Origin: an uncultured beta proteobacterium
Lineage (GTDB): Bacteria; Pseudomonadota; Gammaproteobacteria; Burkholderiales; Burkholderiaceae
Reading direction: 5' to 3'
DNA length: 11,459 nucleotides
Assembly: GCA_903944255.1 (NCBI GenBank)
Contig: CAJARE010000125.1
Span: 1-11,459 of the forward strand
Part shown: piece after piece, positions 7,197 through 11,459 of the stretch
Position numbering within the stretch: position 1 is the first letter of the stretch
Layout: every line of letters starts with the position of its first letter
Position numbers and translations under genes: made by a program
The notes under the pieces: model-generated
Databases searched by the model: none
What the model was told of the DNA's origin: nothing
Seen by the model: the letters and a program-made list of their open reading frames with translations, nothing else

Positions 7197-8204
7197 ATGA
7201 AATTCATATGTAAAGTAGCCCTTATAGCCAGCACGCTAGCTATAGTAGGCGTTAGTGCTGCCAAAGCTGAAGTCCCCGCGGTCAACCTGATGTCTCAGTA
7301 CGGCATTGGTTACCTGCAGCTCACTATCATGAAGCACAATGAGCTTGTACAGAAACATCTAAAAAAAGTCGGTTTAAATAACACCAAAGTTAATTGGGCA
7401 ACACTAGGCAGCGGTTCATCTGCCAACGATGCCTTGTTATCTGGAAGTTTGCACTTTGCGTCTGGTGGCACTGGACCGGCCCTCATTCTTTGGGATCGGA
7501 CCAAGGGAAACTTGAATGTCAAAGGGGTTGCTGCACTTTCCTCCATGCCAAACATGCTTATTACGAGCAATCCAAATGTAAAATCATTAAAAGACTTCAC
7601 AGATAAAGACCGCATTGCAATGGCTGGTGCTGGTAGCTCGGTGCAGACAATTTACCTGCAAATGGCTGCTGCAAAAGAGTTTGGCATGGATAACTACAAG
7701 AAATTCAACCCACTAATGGTGAACCTGGCTCATCCGGTTGGCCTTCAATCATTACTATCAGGTGCGGGGGGTATTACCGCGCAATTTACGTCACCGCCTT
7801 TTTGGAATCGGGCAATCCTTGACCCAAAAATTCGAATTGTGCTTAATTCTTATGACACCATGGGCGGCCCGAATACGTTCCTGATGGTATGGGCAGCAGA
7901 AAAGTTCCGTACAGAGAACCCAAAGACGTTCGGTGCTGTAATGGCAGCGCTCATAGAGGCGACCGCATTCATCAACAAAGACATGAAGGCAGCAGCTGAA
8001 ATCTACGTTGCCGAAGGTGGCGGAAAAGAAAAAGTCGAGGATATCCTCGCAATCATGCAGAACCCACTTATCACTTTTGAGAATGCCCCTCAACGAATAC
8101 TTCCCTTTGCACAATTCATGAACGATATTGGGACGTTGAAAAATCGTCCACAGTCATGGAAGGAGTTGTTCTTTGAAAACATTCACAATCTGAACGGTAG
8201 CTAG
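7197..8204 (+). CDS. ABC transporter substrate-binding protein, NMT1/SsuA-TauA type
   Basis: This 335-residue protein has a clear Sec signal peptide: MKFICK, a hydrophobic stretch to about residue 19, and a likely signal peptidase I cut after AKA (24/25). The single Cys5 is not in a lipobox. The mature part fits the periplasmic-binding fold of nitrate/sulfonate/thiamine-precursor uptake proteins: MSQYGIGYLQLTIMKHN near the N-terminus, NDALLSGSLHFASGGTGPAL (a typical ligand-pocket stretch), NPNVKSLKDFTDKDRIAMAG and SSVQTIYLQMAA. GAGGAG at 7185-7190, six bases before the ATG, is the strongest ribosome binding site in the window, as expected for a highly made binding protein. ATPase and permease genes follow. 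The ligand is not readable; by context it is the organic acid handled by the CoA-transferase and carboxylase. Confidence 0.9.
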   Translation: MKFICKVALIASTLAIVGVSAAKAEVPAVNLMSQYGIGYLQLTIMKHNELVQKHLKKVGLNNTKVNWATLGSGSSANDALLSGSLHFASGGTGPALILWDRTKGNLNVKGVAALSSMPNMLITSNPNVKSLKDFTDKDRIAMAGAGSSVQTIYLQMAAAKEFGMDNYKKFNPLMVNLAHPVGLQSLLSGAGGITAQFTSPPFWNRAILDPKIRIVLNSYDTMGGPNTFLMVWAAEKFRTENPKTFGAVMAALIEATAFINKDMKAAAEIYVAEGGGKEKVEDILAIMQNPLITFENAPQRILPFAQFMNDIGTLKNRPQSWKELFFENIHNLNGS

Positions 8205-8232
8205 GCTCTATTATTCTGATACTGGAGAAAAA

Positions 8233-9027
8233 ATGCAAGCGCCCTATGAAGCAACGCCATTGGTCGAAGTAAATGGAGTTACTTTGCAATACAAAACCAA
8301 AGACCATTTGGTAACTGCAACATACCGAGTCTCCTTTAACGTCTATTCGTCTGATCGGTTCGTTTTGCTTGGACCCTCAGGCTGTGGTAAATCGACACTC
8401 TTGAAGGCTATTGGTGGGTTTCTTCGCCCTACTGAAGGTTTCATCCTAGTCAATGGAGTCATAGTTGAGAAGCCGGGTGCAGACCGAGTCATGGTTTTTC
8501 AGGAGTTTGATCAGTTGTTGCCCTGGAAGACAGTGAAGGAAAACATCATGTTTTCTCTTCAGGCTTCAGGAAAGTTAGGGAAGAAAGCGGCCGAAAAAGT
8601 CGCGCTTCATTACATTGACAAGGTCAACTTAACAAAATTTGCCAATTCAATGCCACACACGTTATCGGGTGGCATGAAGCAGCGCGTTGCAATTGCTAGA
8701 GGCATGGCTATGGAGCCCGATGTTCTGTTGATGGATGAACCATTCGCCGCACTAGACGCCATGACCCGACGAAAGATGCAAGAGGAATTACTGCGGCTCT
8801 GGGAAGATACCAAATTTACCGTTTTGTTCGTAACCCACTCAATACCAGAAGCAGTTCTGATTGGTAATCGAATCCTATTGTTATCACCCCACCCGGGTCA
8901 AGTGAAAGCCGAGCTCAATAGCGATGAGTCAGACTCTGTGGATTCCTCTGGTGCTCGACTATCAGATCGAATTCATGACATGTTATTCAAAGATTTTGTT
9001 GAAAAAGGGGAAACGGATTATGCGTGA
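8233..9027 (+). CDS. ABC transporter ATP-binding protein, SsuB/TauB type
   Basis: This 264-residue cytoplasmic ATPase powers the importer. All nucleotide-binding motifs are intact: Walker A GPSGCGKST (47-55), Q-loop Gln90 in VMVFQEFDQLLPWKTVKEN, signature LSGGMKQR (144-151), Walker B VLLMDEP (164-170), D-loop AALDA and switch His202 in FVTHSIPEA. The LLPWKTVKEN segment after the Q-loop is typical of the nitrate/sulfonate/taurine group. The last 40 residues are Asp/Ser-rich, then charged, with no extra domain. TGGAG five bases before the ATG serves as ribosome binding site. The gene ends in an 8-nt overlap with the permease start, the usual coupling between ATPase and permease of this family. 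Confidence 0.95.
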   Translation: MQAPYEATPLVEVNGVTLQYKTKDHLVTATYRVSFNVYSSDRFVLLGPSGCGKSTLLKAIGGFLRPTEGFILVNGVIVEKPGADRVMVFQEFDQLLPWKTVKENIMFSLQASGKLGKKAAEKVALHYIDKVNLTKFANSMPHTLSGGMKQRVAIARGMAMEPDVLLMDEPFAALDAMTRRKMQEELLRLWEDTKFTVLFVTHSIPEAVLIGNRILLLSPHPGQVKAELNSDESDSVDSSGARLSDRIHDMLFKDFVEKGETDYA

Positions 9028-9886
9028 AGAGCAAACTTTTCGCCCCGAATTCATTTTGGAACAAACGAGCCCAGTAACCGGAGTCGTTCAGAAACGGCTA
9101 ACTGTTTGGGAGCGACTCTCAAACCAGGGCTGGCTAAGAAAATCCATTCTTTTGCTTATCATTGCCGGTATTTGGCAAATCTATGCGCTAAAACTAAATA
9201 ATCCGCTGATTTTTCCAACATTCAGCGCGACTATTTCTGCATTTATTGATGCCATAGTAAATGGGGGACTACTTCTTAAAGCAATGCACTCAATCGAGAT
9301 CTTGCTTATCGGCTACGGGATCGGCTTGCTATGTGCAGTAGTACTTACTTTTTTAGCCATTACAACGCGGGTTGGGTCTGATTTACTTGAGACGCTAACG
9401 AGCATGTTTAACCCCTTACCAGCTATTGCGTTGTTGCCACTTGCGCTAATCTGGTTTGGGCTAGGTGCTTCTAGTATAGTCTTCATTCTCGTGCACTCGG
9501 TACTTTGGGCTGTGGCATTAAATACCTATGCAGGCTTTCTAGGCGTCAGCAATACCCTGCGCATGGTCGGTCGAAACTATGGCTTGGGTGGTTTGCGCTA
9601 TGTGTACATGATATTAGTACCTGCTGCGTTTCCGAGTATTTTGACAGGCCTGAAAGTTGGTTGGGCTTTTGCCTGGCGTACGTTGATTGCAGCTGAACTT
9701 GTTTTTGGCGTTTCATCTGGATCAGGTGGCTTGGGATGGTTTATTTACGAAAACAAAAACCTGCTTGATATCCCGGGCGTGTTTGCTGGCCTGTTCACCA
9801 TCATCATCGTGGGCCTTCTAGTCGAGAACGTCTTTTTTAATAATCTAGAAGCCATAACAATTAAAAAGTGGGGCATGCAACATTAA
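9020..9886 (+). CDS. ABC transporter permease, SsuC/TauC type
   Basis: From the ATG at 9020 this is 288 residues, a normal length for the BPD_transp_1 permeases that dimerise to form the import channel. A start further upstream in the same frame (8924) would add 32 non-membrane residues inside the ATPase gene and is unlikely; AAGGGG at 9005-9010 suits 9020. About six membrane segments are visible, beginning with SILLLIIAGIWQIYAL and ending with FAGLFTIIIVGLLVENVFF. The cytoplasmic EAA-type loop reads GRNYGLGGLRYVYMILVPAA, followed by FPSILTGLKVGWAFAWRTLI, a characteristic SsuC/TauC stretch. ELVFGVSSGSGGLGWFIYE also fits the family. The gene overlaps the ATPase by 8 nt, and its last 19 nt are shared with the proposed start of the next gene. 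Confidence 0.93.
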   Translation: MREEQTFRPEFILEQTSPVTGVVQKRLTVWERLSNQGWLRKSILLLIIAGIWQIYALKLNNPLIFPTFSATISAFIDAIVNGGLLLKAMHSIEILLIGYGIGLLCAVVLTFLAITTRVGSDLLETLTSMFNPLPAIALLPLALIWFGLGASSIVFILVHSVLWAVALNTYAGFLGVSNTLRMVGRNYGLGGLRYVYMILVPAAFPSILTGLKVGWAFAWRTLIAAELVFGVSSGSGGLGWFIYENKNLLDIPGVFAGLFTIIIVGLLVENVFFNNLEAITIKKWGMQH

Positions 9887-11226
9887 GCAGGGCGGGAGGG
9901 CGCCCTAACAAGCTCTTTAGCCTGTCAGGGCTTGCTTTGTTGCTTTTGCTGATTTTTGAAGAGATGTATTTACTTTCTAATAAATACATCTTTTCATTTA
10001 CAGCTGTCATATTTCTATGCATTTTTGCAGTCAGCGCCTTTGCCCGATCAAGCTTCCATGTACGCGTGATTTTTCTGATCGCTCTAGCAGTTTCTGCTAC
10101 TTGCATGGTCTGGCTTCGTTCCATAGAGCCGTTATGGATTGGTCTGCATCGAGCTGAGGTGTTTGGCGCTTTTATTCCAGCGGTTATCTTCTTAAGAGCA
10201 AGCTTTCAGGACTATTCAAAACTGTTTGCCGATGTTCAGGTCAATGGAAGCGCTCGGCCTAATCCGCTGCTACGAGCACTAACTGGTAACTATGCGCTTG
10301 GCTCGTTGCTGAATGTTGGATCTTTGCATTTATTGTCCAGTAACCTGACATCATTTCTTGCCTCCAAGGATCTTCCAAAGTTGGCTCAAGCCGCTGCACT
10401 TGGCGTTGCCAGCGCTGTGATGTGGTCACCTTTTTTTGTTTCTATAAGTTTTGTCAGTGAAATGCTGACTCAGGTCTCTTTAGGACTGCTGATTTTAGTT
10501 TGCTTGCCGATATCTATTTTCAGCCTACTAGTATTTCAATATTTTTTAACAAGCCGCGTAAGCTTTCGAGACCTATTTAGCTCCCTTTACTCATTCAGAG
10601 GCTTGGCTTGGCCCTTGCTTGTTGTGACTGTATGCGTTGTTGGTTGCTCAAAATTATTCGGATTCAACGGTGCGCAATCAGTCGTGCTTGTAGCGCCACT
10701 GCTCGCTGTTTCACTCATGCTCTACAGGCCAGTAACAATCCGCCACACTGTAATGAACGCTGCGCGTGGCATCTCAAGAATTTCTGAGGAACTACTCATT
10801 GTCATAGGGGCCATGTTACTGAGTGCAAGCGTCGGTGGCTTGCCCTATCTTCGTGAGCTAGTTGTAAGTGTTGAGCCTGCGCTTATAAATCCAGAACTCT
10901 TTATTCTGCTTTCAGTACTTATACTTGTTGGCCTAGGGCAAATAGGAGTTCACCCAATAATTGGTGCCAGCATTTTGGTACCACTTTTGTCTGCACAAGA
11001 TTTTGGAATTCACCCTCTCATTATTGGCGCTATGTGTGTTTTTGCATGGGGGATGAGCGCTGCGGTATCGGCTTGGACATTACCCATTACCGTATCAGCT
11101 GCTGTTTTCCAAGTTCCTGTGGCCCAAATTGTCAGCGTACGCCTACTAAATATGGCAATTTTGCACAGTATCATGATCAGTCTGTACCTCTGCTTACTGA
11201 ATCGAATTCTATTGATCGGCGCTTGA
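9868..11226 (+). CDS. Polytopic membrane protein, possible ion-transporter-superfamily permease
   Basis: This protein of about 452 residues is very hydrophobic, with roughly 11-12 membrane segments and no soluble domain. I do not recognise a named family. Two features recall transporters of the ion-transporter superfamily (CitMHS/ArsB/DctM-like), which have two inverted halves with re-entrant hairpins. ALTGNYALGSLLNVGSLHLL (137-156) with AVMWSPFFV lies in the first half, and GQIGVHPIIGASILVPLL with GIHPLIIG and WGMSAAVSAWTLPITVSAAVF lies in the second. The start is uncertain. GTG 9868 lies within the permease gene and has no clear Shine-Dalgarno, but it gives a basic N-terminus (RAGGRPNK) before the first membrane segment. 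Met33 (9964) is the first in-frame ATG but would remove that segment. By position it could be a second carrier, or an exporter, for the substrate or product of the pathway. That role is a guess from context. Confidence 0.7.
   Translation: MGHATLSRAGGRPNKLFSLSGLALLLLLIFEEMYLLSNKYIFSFTAVIFLCIFAVSAFARSSFHVRVIFLIALAVSATCMVWLRSIEPLWIGLHRAEVFGAFIPAVIFLRASFQDYSKLFADVQVNGSARPNPLLRALTGNYALGSLLNVGSLHLLSSNLTSFLASKDLPKLAQAAALGVASAVMWSPFFVSISFVSEMLTQVSLGLLILVCLPISIFSLLVFQYFLTSRVSFRDLFSSLYSFRGLAWPLLVVTVCVVGCSKLFGFNGAQSVVLVAPLLAVSLMLYRPVTIRHTVMNAARGISRISEELLIVIGAMLLSASVGGLPYLRELVVSVEPALINPELFILLSVLILVGLGQIGVHPIIGASILVPLLSAQDFGIHPLIIGAMCVFAWGMSAAVSAWTLPITVSAAVFQVPVAQIVSVRLLNMAILHSIMISLYLCLLNRILLIGA
9889..9906 (+). 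promoter_or_regulatory. GC-rich hairpin with Shine-Dalgarno-like loop after the permease stop
   Basis: AGGGCG (9889-9894) and CGCCCT (9901-9906) pair perfectly around the 6-nt loop GGAGGG. The hairpin begins three bases after the permease stop codon and lies within the first codons of the overlapping membrane-protein gene. No T-run follows, so a terminator is unlikely. The loop resembles a strong ribosome-binding sequence, yet no in-frame ATG, GTG or TTG follows at normal spacing. It could tune coupled translation or mRNA decay at this junction, or be incidental. Confidence 0.25.
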
Positions 11227-11278
11227 TTATCTAATCATGTAATTAAGCCTATAGTCGAATAGCTATGACAGTTTTATT

Positions 11279-11384
11279 TGGTGGGTCTGGCGGGATTGGC
11301 TCCCACATAACTTTGCTGCACAAAGTTAGTGTCCACCGCTTTACGCTTTGCTTTAAGTCGAACCCACGACCAACCGATTAAAAG
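11279..11384 (-). pseudogene. Broken 3' half of tRNA-Lys(UUU), likely integration scar
   Basis: Read on the minus strand from 11384, the sequence is the anticodon loop CTTTTAA (anticodon TTT), then TCGGT, TGGTC, the T-stem GTGGG and TTCGA of the T-loop (to 11358). This is the order found in tRNA-Lys. It then breaks. About 50 bases later GTGGG recurs (11301-11305 region), followed by an altered loop AGCCAAT, then CCCGC, CAGACCC and ACCA, ending at 11279. That is the other side of a T-arm, a 7-nt acceptor strand and the CCA end. Nothing on the 5' side (anticodon 5' stem, D-arm, 5' acceptor) can be found upstream of 11384, so it is not a functional tRNA. Homology starts exactly at the first base of the anticodon loop, a known crossover place for tRNA-targeting integrases. 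The scar interpretation is inference. Confidence 0.6.
11308..11328. repeat. Inverted repeat inside the tRNA-Lys interruption
   Basis: TAACTTTG (11308-11315) and CAAAGTTA (11321-11328) form a perfect 8-bp stem around CTGCA. The repeat lies inside the sequence that interrupts the tRNA-Lys fragment. It could be part of a recombinase binding site or of a tiny inserted element; there is too little sequence to decide. Confidence 0.4.
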
Positions 11385-11459
11385 AAGTTGTGGCTCTTCA
11401 AAAGCTCATATAAATCAATGGTTTGTAGGTTTAAAAAGTCACTGTGCGATTAAGTGTGC

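Noticed and set aside
8924..9019. Longer permease reading frame starting inside the ATPase gene
   Set aside because: The extra 32 residues are out-of-frame ATPase sequence, and the ATG at 9020 has a good ribosome binding site and the usual short overlap.
11227..11278. Possible terminator after the last gene (ATAG/CTAT pairing followed by GTTTTATTT)
   Set aside because: The stem is only four AT-rich pairs with an 8-nt loop, so it is not supported.
11279..11384. Functional tRNA-Lys gene, possibly with an intron
   Set aside because: The D-arm, the 5' acceptor strand and the 5' anticodon stem are absent upstream of the anticodon loop, and the interruption in the T-arm is not at a known bacterial tRNA intron position.
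1..11459. CRISPR array, toxin-antitoxin pair, phage genes or other defence system
   Set aside because: No spaced direct-repeat series and no small gene pairs or phage-like proteins were seen; other-strand reading frames are shadows of the + strand genes.

Overview
This window reads as one catabolic and uptake cluster, all on the + strand, of a bacterium that is probably a betaproteobacterium (Burkholderiales-like). That placement rests on gene style and moderate GC and is an inference, not a proven assignment. Ten genes run from 332 to 11226 with very short gaps or overlaps (10, 56, 4, 18, 4, 77 and 28 nt, then overlaps of 8 and 19 nt), so they probably form a single transcription unit or two closely coupled ones.

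Layout. Positions 34-219 hold a short internally deleted insertion-sequence remnant with paired terminal repeats of IS21-family style and no transposase. Next comes a well-formed promoter whose -35 box lies inside a perfect 13-bp-armed inverted repeat (252-280). This promoter drives a GntR/FCD-type regulator (332-1060), which probably represses itself and the operon. Then follow a type III (CaiB/BaiF) CoA-transferase, carboxyltransferase subunit 1, a biotin carboxylase, a 71-residue stand-alone biotin carrier protein and carboxyltransferase subunit 2. After a 77-nt gap comes a complete three-gene ABC importer of the nitrate/sulfonate/taurine (NMT1/SsuABC) type. Last is a polytopic membrane protein that I can place only as a possible ion-transporter-superfamily member. 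A GC-rich hairpin at the end of the CoA-transferase gene could attenuate transcription into the carboxylase genes.

How the genes could work together (inference): the ABC importer takes up an organic acid, the CoA-transferase activates it to its CoA thioester, and a four-component biotin-dependent carboxylase (BC, BCCP, two different CT chains) carboxylates it. The regulator responds to the acid or its CoA ester. No dehydrogenase, hydratase, thiolase or CoA ligase is present, so the product must feed existing central metabolism. The substrate cannot be read from the sequence. The most unusual part is the pair of diverged full-length CT chains in one operon with a minimal carrier protein and its own acid-activation and uptake genes.

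The right edge (11279-11384, minus strand) carries a broken 3' part of a tRNA-Lys(UUU) gene that begins exactly at the anticodon loop and is interrupted in the T-arm. It looks like the scar of an integration at a tRNA attachment site. With the IS remnant on the left, this suggests that the cluster sits in, or beside, a horizontally acquired island.
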